From positions 558,395-592,846 of the forward strand of contig BFEA01000413.1 of assembly GCA_003427395.1 (NCBI GenBank): a stretch of DNA of 34,452 nucleotides, read 5' to 3'. Source of the stretch: Chara braunii. Lineage: Eukaryota; Streptophyta; Charophyceae; Charales; Characeae. Both the position numbers and the translations under genes were made by a program. Each line of letters starts with the position of its first letter. The first letter of the stretch is position 1. Below the pieces are notes generated by a model that was not told the origin of the DNA, ran no database searches, and saw nothing but the letters and a program-made list of their open reading frames with translations. Shown here in pieces: positions 1-9,211 of this stretch.

Positions 1-40
1 TCTCAATCTGCGTCCTCATCCCCTGACCTCCTCCTCCTGC

Positions 41-66
41 CTCTCTCTCTCTCTCCCCCGGCCTAG

Positions 67-141
<75 letters not shown>

Positions 142-156
142 CTCTCTCTCTCTCTC
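41..156. repeat. (CT)n microsatellite
   Basis: Almost pure CT dinucleotide tract with a few interruptions (CCCCCGGCCTAG near 55-66, a GC near 139). It is the first of several CT/GA tracts in the window. No gene is visible in bases 1-160. Confidence 0.95.
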
Positions 157-204
157 ACTCACAGAGTGGTGAGCAGGCATTTGGGCAGCATAACGGCAAC
201 AGCA

Positions 205-260
205 AAAACTGTTGCTGTTTCAGATAAATGGCAGCATTTATCTGAAACGGCAAAAGTTTT
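205..260. repeat. 26-bp foldback hairpin with 4-nt loop
   Basis: Bases 205-230 pair with 235-260 around the loop GCAG (231-234). There is one G.T wobble (216/249) and one mismatch (211/254); all other positions pair. The stem is too long to be chance. It could be a MITE core, a small-RNA precursor or a replication foldback; nothing here decides between them. The T-rich stretch at 327-381 follows. Confidence 0.85.
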
Positions 261-408
261 GTCGTGGCCTGGGCCTGGACCCTCACTCGCTGGCAGCAAA
301 ACAGGGCCGAAATGGCCCGCCGGGCCTTTTTTTGTTTTGTTTTTTTTGTTTTTTTTGTTTTTTTTTTCTTTGTTTTTTTTTCTGTGTCGCGCCGAAGGTC
401 GGACACCC

Positions 409-467
409 AAAAAAAAAATATGGGCGTCTAGGGCTTTTCCAGCCCTACACGCCCATATTTTTTTTTT
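409..467. repeat. 27-bp foldback hairpin with 5-nt loop
   Basis: Bases 409-435 pair with 441-467 with only one mismatch (C428/C448) and the loop TTTCC. The outer ten pairs are an A run against a T run; the inner part pairs ATATGGGCGT with ACGCCCATAT and AGGGCT with AGCCCT. It lies 150 bp from the 205-260 foldback, so the two may belong to one decayed MITE-like element. Confidence 0.85.
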
Positions 468-520
468 TTTTTTTTACACGAAAAAAATGGGGAAAAAAAA
501 TGCTACACCGAACTCGGCAG

Positions 521-575
521 GTCGGCCTAGGCCGAACCGGGCGGATTCGGTCATCGGCCTAGGCCGCGGCCGACT
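521..575. repeat. paired GC-rich palindromes
   Basis: A 14-bp perfect palindrome TCGGCCTAGGCCGA (522-535) and a 12-bp palindrome CGGCCTAGGCCG (555-566) share a core and can also pair with each other. They lie just outside the left LTR-like repeat. No coding frame is credible in 160-611. Confidence 0.6.
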
Positions 576-1042
576 GGGACCCCCTGGCCGCGTCCGGGCG
601 TGCAACATAGATGCTAATGGCTCACCGCTAGGCCCGCTTCCCTGCCCATCCAAACAGCAAAAGCGGGAATGAACCTCCCGCTAGAACATGGGAGAACACT
701 TTCAGTCCACAGTTATGCACGCATAAAGCCAAATTTGAATGAATCTACTTGCAAAAAAAACGAGTAGATTCAGACTCATTGATACCTTACTAACCTCCCG
801 CTAACCCGCCCGGGTTCATTTGCCAACTTCCTGCCCCGCTGCTTTTCGCTCAGCAGCGCTTCACTCCCCTTCTGGCTAAAGTCACTCTTCAACCACAGCC
901 AACTATGTAGCGCCTGCTACCTCGCTGCCTGCTAGCCCTTCCGCGCATGCACCCGGCGCAGTCCCCCGTCCAAGTCCATCCGCCGTCCTCTTCACCATCA
1001 CCCTCTCCCTGTTGACGTCACCCGGCCCTCCGACACCGCACG

Positions 1043-1093
1043 GTCCGACACACAGCCGAGTGCCAAAGTGCAAAAAGCACTCGGCGGTCGGAC
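1043..1093. other. bipartite hairpin in LTR copy A
   Basis: GTCCGAC (1043-1049) pairs with GTCGGAC (1087-1093), and CCGAGTGC (1056-1063) pairs with GCACTCGG (1077-1084): 15 bp in two blocks. In copy B (about 14844-14896) each block carries one substitution that breaks a pair (CCTAGTGC; TGTCGGAC keeps the outer block). It may be an LTR RNA structure element. Confidence 0.55.
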
Positions 1094-1432
1094 CTCCCCC
1101 GATATGTGTGTATCGCCCCTGCCAAGGGGTCATGCGAATCTTTTCTGTATCATCCCGATTTTTAACGGATGTCCTGAAGGACGTGGCCCGGGCGATGCCC
1201 CGCGGCTTTCCCAAAGGCCAGCACCGGGGTCGCGGGGTCAGCCCGCCCCGCTCCCAGGCAATTTAAAATACCTGTTTCTACAACTCAAGTTTCATCATCT
1301 GGCTTCGAACATGGGCCTGTATTTCAACAGTTCATGGGTGTACCTACGGAGCTATGCTTCTCGGCGTTAGTTATACCCACGGTACCACATCCCAAGGGGA
1401 CACGGGACGTGGTCAAACAATTAGAAAGGGCG

Positions 1433-1448
1433 TATATATATAAAAAAA
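1433..1448 (+). promoter_or_regulatory. TATA-box-like sequence in LTR copy A
   Basis: TATATATATAAAAAAA is a strong plus-strand TATA-like box, about 540 bp before AATAAA signals on the same strand. Copy B has the altered form TATATATATC at 15188-15197. On the minus strand a weaker TATAAAA (2028-2034, read on the minus strand) lies about 200 bp inside the other LTR end. The two conflict, so LTR polarity stays open. Confidence 0.4.
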
Positions 1449-1976
1449 GCTACAACTTCGGCACAGTCACGAAAGCAGTTTGCAGTTGCACTCCAAGCAA
1501 TCCCGCGAATTCCCCACACGGCCCCGCAGATCGGGCCCACCGTCGCGCCTGCGAACAAAACCGAGGGGGATAGCCCTGGCGGCCCTCGACCCCATCAGTT
1601 CCTTTCGCGACGCTCCACTGCAGTTACCGCGGCGATGCCCTCTGGCCTCGATCCCCGAACCTCCGTCTCCCGAATCCGATGCCGTAACCAATGAGGCTAA
1701 GCCCAAGCCTGAGACCAATATCCGCGAAGTGCCATATAAGGCGGTGCGGCGCTGCGCTTTGGGCCGACAAACCGGCTGCGCGGCTCCCAGGGTCCGCGCC
1801 GGCCTGCTCATACCGTGCCATAATTGCCCCACGCGCCACCCTACGACACCCCGCTCACCGCACGAAGCCGCGCCGTCGTTGCCAATGTCGTCGACGGGGT
1901 CGATCTCCGCACGCGCGCTCGACTCAATCAAACGTAGCAACCAAAAGAAAATATCCCTAAATCCTGCTTAATCAAA

Positions 1977-1990
1977 AATAAATAAATAAA
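1977..1990 (+). terminator. overlapping AATAAA poly(A) signals
   Basis: Three overlapping AATAAA hexamers (1977, 1981, 1985) occur on the plus strand; the same run is present in copy B near 15736-15750. With the TATA box at 1433 this would fit a plus-strand U3-R arrangement, which contradicts the minus-strand gag frame. Confidence 0.35.
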
Positions 1991-3676
1991 AGTAAAACAA
2001 AGTTAAACCGGCCGGCGTCCGCGCCGGTTTTATAATTAGCGACAAGAAAAGAAAAAAAAATCCCGCGCGCCTCAAACCCTGCACGCCCACGCACTCTCTA
2101 CATCTAGATCTCATAGACAACCTATAGTCACCACACTGCCGGAAGTCGAGCGGCCTTCTCAACAATTCCAGGTCAGACTTGTTTTCTATCACTTGCAAAA
2201 ACCAGGGCGGATACCCTTGTAAGGGTATTCGCGCCGACAGCTTACCGGACCATATCAAGCGACGTCCCCGTCGCTTCGCAAAATCGAAAAGCTATCAGAT
2301 TACCCAAGATGTTGACGAAGAGGAACCAATCCGATTAGCCGACAAACACAGGGTAGAGGCCTCCATCAAACCATGCCTCCACAACTATATGCTGTCAGGT
2401 TTCTAACCCGGGCTCTTGCCGCCCCGGCATTAGGACGTTAACAACATAAGTTTCAAAGAACTTCCCAATCATCCTTTCCCCGGTCCTAGACAACCTTCGG
2501 CTGCTCGTTGGTTGTCCCTAGTCCTGACCAAAACTAGGGACGCGGGCCCTAACCGAGACTTTTGAAGGCATTCTCGCCTTCCTTCTTACAGAATCTCTCG
2601 CAATCAAATACACATACGTATATTTGTATATTTAATATTCACTCGGCTCTTTCTGCAGTCTAGTACAGAAAGGTTAGGTCTTCATCTTGTCCCACCATAG
2701 CCTGGCTGATCGGACCAGGGCTACGGCCCACCGCATTGTTATTTTAGCGGCAGTACCCTCGTTGGCTACGCAACGATAGGTTTTCTCCTGATAAGCATTC
2801 AATCAGGATTTCTCAAAAATTCTCAACCTTTACTCCCCCACGGAGTAATTTCCTTGGGGCGAACAACCCCCCTTAAACTCTTACTCCGCGGTCCCGCAGC
2901 CCGGTTGCATCGGCTAAGAACCATCCACTGGGGTTACGCCCTAGAGGTGCTAATCTTTACCGCTTAGCTTGGTATTCCCCTAATATGTCCCAGAACTAGC
3001 ACAAGTGGTTAGACGGAGTGTCGCAAAACCCATCACGGGCCCACTGCGAGATTACGCAGGGGTCTGAAGGCATTTACCAGCTCTCCCACGAAAGGCATGG
3101 CATCCTTCGCACAACCACAAACAAAATCCGCTAGGTCCACAAGGCCACGACCCCTGACTTGAGCAGAGCCAGCAGCCACTCATCCTGAGACGTCTCTCGC
3201 CCTGCACTCTTTTGTGACTTTCTCAAACATCTCAAGCAAACGTGGTCCCTTTTCGTCGGACTTTATCAACTCAAACACTGCTTATCATGCCCTCAAATCC
3301 ACTAACCACCTTTCCCATGAAGGAGGTCTCTCTCAATAGGTCTCCCAGCCATCCCTCTCTTCCTAGGATGAGCTATCACACGACCCTTTTTATAACACCC
3401 TGGTTTTTTTTGGGGGTGAGTCTTCCGATAACTAATATTACCTCCTTCCTTAATATGAAGGGGTGTCAATCACAGAACAACTCAAATTGAAAGGCCTACT
3501 TATGGGCTCTCTCCACAACTCAACCACGAACCAACTCCACTGAGGGGTCTGCTTATGGGCCCCTTTCACAACTTAACCATAAAACATCCGACATGGTAAG
3601 TACTCGAGCCTCAAAGATTCACAGAATCCCTTAGGATTTTCACACTTTCACAATGACAGACTGCACTCCCTCTCCT

Positions 3677-3720
3677 TATACTCGGCCCTGTCCTGCCTAT
3701 AGGCAGGCCGCACGAGTATA
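3677..3720. repeat. nested palindrome
   Basis: TATACTCG (3677-3684) pairs with CGAGTATA (3713-3720) and encloses a 16-bp perfect palindrome CCTGCCTATAGGCAGG (3692-3707). Two nested perfect stems in 44 bp are unlikely by chance. Confidence 0.75.
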
Positions 3721-3870
3721 CCGAAGAGTAGACAGTTCACATCCATTTATTCTCACAAAATCCACACAAAATCACCATTCATCAGGATAAAGTCCACACA
3801 TGTGAGAGTGATTGTGATCGTTATATACAAAAGACAGTCTCGGATAAGGCCTCAACTCAATATATACGCA

Positions 3871-3950
3871 GGGGTACAATACCCCAACTCAAACGTGGGT
3901 CAAATGTTTCGAATTACATATATACACTCGGAGTTGAATAATCTCAACTC
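3871..3950. repeat. two hairpins sharing an AACTCAAA 3' flank
   Basis: GGGGTA/TACCCC with loop CAA (3871-3885) and GAGTTGA/TCAACTC with loop ATAATC (3931-3950) are each followed by or overlap AACTCAAAC and are preceded by ATATATAC. Flank and position agree but the arms differ, so these look like two diverged units of one repeat with different paired arms. Confidence 0.5.
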
Positions 3951-4542
3951 AAACCGTCACTGGTGTCACACAAGAACAAATGCGGTCTCCCTGACCAAAG
4001 CTATAGCTAAAAACAGTTAGATCACGACGTAGCCGTACTCCTCAATCCGAGGGGTCTAAGTAATCCAGGACATATCTGGATATCTTAAAGAAAAAGTAAG
4101 GCTAGGAGTCGCCCATATACCAATCCTGCAACTTCCTCCCTAGGCTAAATGGCCTATTTCCCCTACGCTGAGGTTTCTTCCCAACCCTCTCCTACCTCTC
4201 ACACCTATACGTCTATCTAAGCCTAGGCAGGAAGTAGATCCAATATCTCATTCTCTCGATCAGTAGGCCTTAATGGAACAAATCCCTACTTTGTAACAAT
4301 GTCCCCAGGGTCACTCCTTGCCCCATTCTACCAAGTGGTCATCGTCTCTAACACACGAATACCTCGGAATGTACCCAACATATACAAAGACCCAAATCAC
4401 ACAAATTTATCCCAACTGTACACGCCAACATATCACACATCTGGACACAATCACCTAAATCACACCAAAAAGAAAAAAACAAAAGTTCGTTCAGCACTAC
4501 AATCTGCATATGTACAAATGGACAAGCTAATCGTGACTACCC

Positions 4543-4562
4543 CTAGATATGTACATATCTAG
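4543..4562. repeat. 20-bp perfect palindrome
   Basis: CTAGATATGTACATATCTAG equals its own reverse complement. Chance occurrence anywhere in 34 kb is a few per cent, so it is probably meaningful as a cruciform or dimer-binding site, though no function can be assigned. Confidence 0.8.
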
Positions 4563-5042
4563 CTCCGTTCCTATATACAAAAAACCTTGGTCCTACTAAC
4601 GTACAAGCGAACCAGTCCCCACTCACTCATTGCCCTCTCTGGTTTCACCTATACGGCTGTGCTATCTACAACCTAAGTTACTTTACCGGACCATTATTGT
4701 GAAACCTCTCCCCGGATCTAACCTATGCACATACACACATCCAAGTATATGTCTGGCCCGACCCAGATAACATGCAACTAGCCTTTTCCAATTAGTATGG
4801 GGTTAGGGTCACGCAATGGCTAGCCTGGTACTCCAGTTTCCAGATCAATACACGTACAGCTAGCCCCTACCAACATGAATCCAAAAATTCAGGGCAGACG
4901 GCTGACAGAAACTTCCCAACCCAGGAGTTAGGGTGAATCCTCATTACGTCCTACTATACTTTCTCTGCCCTGGTCGTCTCATCTACTCTCTCTGCGCCCT
5001 TAATCACTTGGCTCACTCTAATGACCATCTCATTCGGCACCA

Positions 5043-6197
5043 TCATGCCCCTTTCTTCTTTGAGCCCCACTTATGGTTTCGCTGGCCCCTGTCGCGACCT
5101 TCGGCGCCCTGCCTGTCATTCCCACGGCCTCTATCGTCGCGGCCACCATCTCTTTGGCCCGTAGTGTCATGCCCGCCATCTCCTCGGCCCCTTCCAACTG
5201 CCTGCCTTTGGCCCCTTCCACCTGTCATACTGTCCTGCGAAGCTTGCTGTATCGGTGACCACAACGGTCCGACGGGTTGGATTTGGACTCGCGGGGGCCC
5301 ACGGGGCATCATGTTCGTCCAAGGGTCCATATAATTGCTTTGCGCCCAGGGCATATAAGGATTGTGTGTCAGCCACAAGTTCATTCGGTTACCCGGCACC
5401 CACTGCCCATGTAATGCTTGCTCGATCGGAGGAGGCCCCCTTGGTCTTGCCTCGCCTTCCCCCTTTTGCGAGGTAGCCGCTACTTGCTGCAAACTCTGTC
5501 CCTTTTTGGTACCTTGACCGCCCTGAGCGAGATTCCTCGCCCTCCGCTGCGCCTTTGTCAGCTTGAGAGGTCCATGCTCCTCCTTTATCTCATCCTCTCT
5601 CTTGCCTTTGTCCCTCGCCTGAACACTGGCTTGCCTCTTTGGGGTTCCTATCGAGAGGGGCGATTCCTGGTCACCCTTTTCTACTCCTCCTTCACCCTGG
5701 CCAGCCGGCTTACTTGGGGAGTCTTCTGAAACCTTCCGCTTACCCTTCCTTGCCTCTTCCAGCCGTGCTAACCTCTCCTCCAATACCCCTACTTGCCTTT
5801 GTAACCTACTTAACTCCGCCTGCGATGGTGCGCCCGCAACTGATGGCACAGAGCATTCCCCACGTGGGCCTTCTATTCCATCTTTTGGGAATCTTAGCCT
5901 TAAGGAGCGTACCAATTCATCCCACGTTTTCGACTCCTGCTCGAGGGTATATACCTCCTCACTTAGTCTTTCACAAACAAACAGCGGGAACATGCACCTC
6001 ATCGCCCTCTCGTCCCACTTCTTTATAAGGCTAAAGCCGTGAAAGTCATGTAGGAAGCCAGACAAATCCCTTCCTTGGAACAACAAAACACGGAGGTCTG
6101 GCGGCATTGACTCTCGCAGTGCCTCGCACAACAACACCTTCATCTGGCACGAATTCCTCCAATACAGGATCTTGGCGAAGCCGCTCTCTTCCGCCAT
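5043..6197 (-). CDS. gag-like protein of the LTR-like element
   Basis: An open frame of 384 codons from ATG at 6197. Residues about 1-105 form a helix-rich domain with spaced aromatics (YWRN, FLHDFHGF, WDERAMRCMFPLFVC, TWDELVRSLRLRFP), which resembles the capsid-type region of plant retrotransposon Gag; this is resemblance by eye, not a profile match. Residues about 127-152 look like a coiled coil (SRLQRQVGVLEERLARLEEA). The middle is charged and low in complexity. The last 60 or so residues are rich in R, G, D and Q (GRGRG, RDDRGRG) and end in WGSKKKGA, a likely RNA-binding tail in place of a CCHC knuckle. The expected role is binding and packaging of element RNA in a cytoplasmic particle. 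No pol frame follows downstream, and the antisense frames over it are shadows. It is the longest intact reading frame between the LTRs. It could instead be the N-terminal part of a lost Gag-Pol. Confidence 0.6.
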   Translation of the reverse strand: MAEESGFAKILYWRNSCQMKVLLCEALRESMPPDLRVLLFQGRDLSGFLHDFHGFSLIKKWDERAMRCMFPLFVCERLSEEVYTLEQESKTWDELVRSLRLRFPKDGIEGPRGECSVPSVAGAPSQAELSRLQRQVGVLEERLARLEEARKGKRKVSEDSPSKPAGQGEGGVEKGDQESPLSIGTPKRQASVQARDKGKREDEIKEEHGPLKLTKAQRRARNLAQGGQGTKKGQSLQQVAATSQKGEGEARPRGPPPIEQALHGQWVPGNRMNLWLTHNPYMPWAQSNYMDPWTNMMPRGPPRVQIQPVGPLWSPIQQASQDSMTGGRGQRQAVGRGRGDGGHDTTGQRDGGRDDRGRGNDRQGAEGRDRGQRNHKWGSKKKGA

Positions 6198-6439
6198 GAT
6201 GCCGATGGCCGTCTGATACGCAAAGCGGACAATAGATCATCAAACAAAGATTTAAGTAAGCTCAGGCAGACAAGGGCAAACTGCTAGCACTTAAATCACG
6301 CTATCTACCCTTTCACTCACGCAATTAGGCCTCAACCCCTAGTTACCCCGACGCTTAACTTTATAACTACGATAATGAGCAGAGAGACGACTCCGATCAC
6401 ATCAAAAGAAACGCATTTAGTAGAAAAGGACGGCATCCC

Positions 6440-6997
6440 CTATCGACCCACTTCTGCCCGAATCTCCTCCCAATCTACATTTCCCTCATTCGAAACATGA
6501 GACGAGGCGTATACGTCCAGTGTATTGGCCGTGTTCCTTAGCCACTGACTAGAAGGTAAGAATTTTGGGTCTAAGTACAGGCCATATATCAATTCACATG
6601 TATAACGTCCATACTCCCAGTCTCGCGCCCTCAGAGCAGCTTCAGCCGCCGCCTCCACCCTCGTCTGCGCACCAAAACTCTTCTCTATCAGAAACTCTGG
6701 CAGGATTACTCACAATGGAGCAGATGGAAGCCCAAACTCTCCAGCGTGCTCGACCATTACGTGCGTTAGTACTCGCTCTTCCCCGTCATGGGACACTTCC
6801 CTCGCCCACGTTGTCGCGACTGTCTCGGCTACCTTCAAAGGCTTAGCAAGCAGGCTCCCATGCCCGAGCGCCAACTCTATCCCATGCTCGATCCAAAAGG
6901 CGGCTGAGACGTACACGGTCACCCTTACAATTGCGCATTCCCGCTCATCATCAAATTCGGACTCGATCCAGACGAAAATGTATGTGCCTATCAACAT
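6440..6997 (-). pseudogene. unrecognised 185-residue protein, one internal TGA
   Basis: Reading from ATG at 6997 gives one frame to a stop at 6440, broken only by TGA at 6712-6710. The frame stays open across the stop with similar composition, so I treat it as one gene with a nonsense mutation or readthrough. The N-terminal half begins with MLIGTYIFVWIESEFDDERE and contains KPLKVAETVATTWARE; the C-terminal half contains ALRARDWEYGRYTCELIYGL and a D/E-rich end. I recognise no catalytic motif. It lies 240 bp upstream of the gag-like frame on the same strand, so it is probably part of the same element, as an accessory ORF or a detached N-terminal gag segment. An in-frame TAG lies just upstream of the ATG, which supports this start. 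Confidence 0.45.
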
Positions 6998-8058
6998 GCC
7001 CTACCATGAAGAGAGGTACTCCCCTGCTCTGACCCGCCTGGGCAAAGACACCTCGAGCCCTCCCTCGTTCTCAATTGGTCTGAGCATACGCGGGTCTTCC
7101 CGTGCATAAGGCATCCTGAGTTGCCTCTGCTTTGTCTGGGTTCTGCCCATCACAAACAAACGTCCAGCATGCGCCTTTCGTTATTAAGCTGACAATCACT
7201 ACCCCTCCTGGGAGAGCGACCCAACCGCACAGGCTTAATAGTCAACCATGAGCCAGCTGCTGGACTGGGGACATTCATATAACTTCTTGCAGGCTAATAA
7301 GATCCTAAGTATAATCCTGGTAAAATAACCCATACGAAATACTCATAAAAAGGATATCTACTTAAACATATAACTTCACACACTTAGACATAACCTAGGC
7401 TTACAAGGTCTGACATCCACAGGTGAGTCCAATATATATAACTCAAAATAACATCTTTAAAACAAAAGGTCTCAAGCCTTTAACTTCCTAAGTGGATGGT
7501 CCAACTTGGAAGGGGCTCAAAGCAATGGTCTACCATAAATAACATGATATACCCCCCCCCATCAGGCGCCATACAAGTCTACTACTTTCCGTAGTCTTTT
7601 CTATTGGGACCTTACCACGTTGCTCACTACGTCTTTTTACTGCCTTATACGCCTAATTTCAAACATACCATGTGGAGCAAGCCTCAGACTTCTATGGCTG
7701 TACAACTCGAGCAACAGCTTAGAACCCAAATTCCAGGATCCCAATTCATACTCGTAGAGACTCTCAATATCCCTAGCCTAACTCTCCTTGAAGTCCCTTA
7801 ACGACTTCTAACACAGTAGGCTTCCTTTACTCATTTTATGCCCCGCCCTAAAACAAAAGTACCTTTTGGTGCTTTTGACTGCTCGAGTAACTTCCCCTAG
7901 CCATAATGGGCACCTTATACGACCAATTCCCACAACCACCACACTTAGCCTTGTTGATACCGCCTCATCCTACCTTAGTTGTATCAAACACACCAATCAT
8001 CGCCCAAACCCATCAACTATCGGGTTAGAAGAGGTATCCACCCCAACTACCATCATAC
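6998..8058. other. non-coding interior
   Basis: No credible gene. The stretch is A/T- and C-rich with short frames only. A C run at about 7551-7560 and an AACCC/GGGTT hairpin near 8007-8026 were noted; neither exceeds chance expectation. Confidence 0.5.
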
Positions 8059-8134
8059 TAGTCAAAGTACGCAAGTGCCTAGTCGAAGTACGTGCGGGCA
8101 TAGTCAACGTAAGTGGGCACGCAGTCAAAGTTTA
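8059..8134. repeat. 21-bp tandem repeat, 3.5 copies
   Basis: Units start at 8059, 8080, 8101 and 8122 with the pattern YAGTCRAMGTANGNNNGNNNN. The period is exactly 21, so a plus-strand frame through it reads as heptads (LVKVRKC, LVEVRAG, IVNVSGH). That frame (7866-8234) has no other support, and I do not call it a gene. Confidence 0.75.
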
Positions 8135-8484
8135 TCCCTATCGTGCCACCTTTACTGCACTTAAACCAGAACCCACTCACACAATCAATCCCTCCCTCGC
8201 TTTCTATCCAACGCCTTCAGTCGATCAACCATAAAGAATCAGCAAAGATCTCTCGTTTTGCCTAGTTCTCCCACTCCCGTACCCGGATGTCGTTCCACTA
8301 GGGACAACGGTAGGCGACCGTTATCCCCGGCAACGACGCCACCCGTCGGGCGCATCAGTCTGGCGCCGCACGCGGCAGCGCGGGACCCTCTCGGCCGCGT
8401 CATGCAGGAGTTGGACCAACCTCGTCACGAACGCGCAAATGCAGCTTCCTTAGGCCGCTCCGGCTGAGTGCGCTAGCCATACTT

Positions 8485-8521
8485 CTCGCGAGCCCCTACG
8501 ACAGGATAGGGCCTACGCGAG
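8485..8521. repeat. two-step hairpin
   Basis: CTCGCG (8485-8490) pairs with CGCGAG (8516-8521), and CCCTA (8494-8498) pairs with TAGGG (8507-8511) inside it. Nearby, the 10-mer TACGAAAGTT recurs at 8541 and 8599, and CTTGGG/CCCAAG forms a hairpin at 8717-8737. The flanking 8240-8880 stretch is GC-rich and non-coding. Confidence 0.5.
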
Positions 8522-9020
8522 GCACAACTTACCTCCACCTTACGAAAGTTGTCACCTCCCTTCGGTGGGCGTATCCCCGCCGAGCTACCACTCCACAGTA
8601 CGAAAGTTACTCAGTTGCAATCGCAGAGGTGGACCAGCCGAGGGCGGTTCTCATTCGTTATAGCATAGGGGGCACGCGCGGTAATACGCTTATCGGACCC
8701 GCACACGAACCGACATCTTGGGGGCTGAAGTCCCAAGCGCGGCTCGTCGTCGGTCGACTAGGACGCATCCCACACACCACGCGCACACCACTCTACGAAC
8801 ACAAAAATAAAACCCACGCACACATACATACGAAACGACACAATACAAACAACGCGACAACACTTATAGTCCCTTAGTAGCCATCCCATAACTTTCCGAC
8901 GCGGAAATCGGATAGGCGCCACGCGCGCTACTTTGTATAAAACCGCGCGGGCGCGGGGCTAACTCATATCGACTTGCAATGTAAACATACTCAAGCAGTC
9001 GCAATGATAGCGTACTGTGT

Positions 9021-9211
9021 AGTGCCCATAATCGTGCGGTCCTCGTTAATCTCGAGGGTCGCATTCGACACTCAAGTGTCGGCTGACACGCGCCTTGAGG
9101 GTTAATCTCTCGACGNAGTGCCCATAATCGTGCGGTCCTCGTTAATCTCGAGGGTCGCATTCGACACTCAAGTGTCGGCTGACACGCGCCTTGAGGGTTA
9201 ATCTCTCGACG
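9021..9211. repeat. 95-bp exact tandem duplication separated by one N
   Basis: Bases 9021-9115 recur identically at 9117-9211 with a single N between them. Each copy carries GACACT/AGTGTC around a 2-nt loop. Exact identity and the N at the junction suggest a scaffolding or gap-filling artefact, but a recent tandem duplication is possible. Confidence 0.85.

Larger units (their letters stand above)
612..2239 (-). repeat. LTR-like direct repeat, copy A (short form)
   Basis: It matches 13285-16001 along its length, with roughly 4-6% base differences in the parts I aligned by eye. Compared with copy B it lacks about 1.13 kb after base 794 (joining CTTACTAAC to the GCTAACCCG segment), and it has about 45 extra bases near 1185-1245. 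The boundary hairpin ATACCCTTGT/AAGGGTAT (2211-2228) sits next to the CGCCGACA end. The small reading frames inside are GC-rich, differ in length between the two copies and are not convincing genes. Confidence 0.75.
2240..5042. other. non-coding interior of the LTR-like element
   Basis: No credible gene on either strand. The stretch contains many short inverted repeats. The better ones are listed separately (3677-3720, 3871-3950, 4543-4562); 6-7-bp examples such as TTACTCC/GGAGTAA (about 2829-2847) and TCCTGAT/ATCAGGA (about 2786-2808) are near the chance rate. Two short units near 3500 and 3550 share CTTATGGG flanked by pairable arms, recalling the array at 10.8 kb. Confidence 0.6.

Noticed and set aside
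166-672. 168-codon plus-strand frame
   Set aside because: It reads through poly(T) and hairpins (Phe/Leu runs) and crosses the LTR boundary at 612.
1467-1971. Overlapping ~160-codon frames in the LTR, present in both copies
   Set aside because: They occur on both strands in GC-rich repeat sequence, differ in length between copies A and B, and have no domain.
4933-5729. Plus-strand frames over the gag-like gene
   Set aside because: Shadows of the minus-strand frame, with Pro/Ser/Leu-rich composition.
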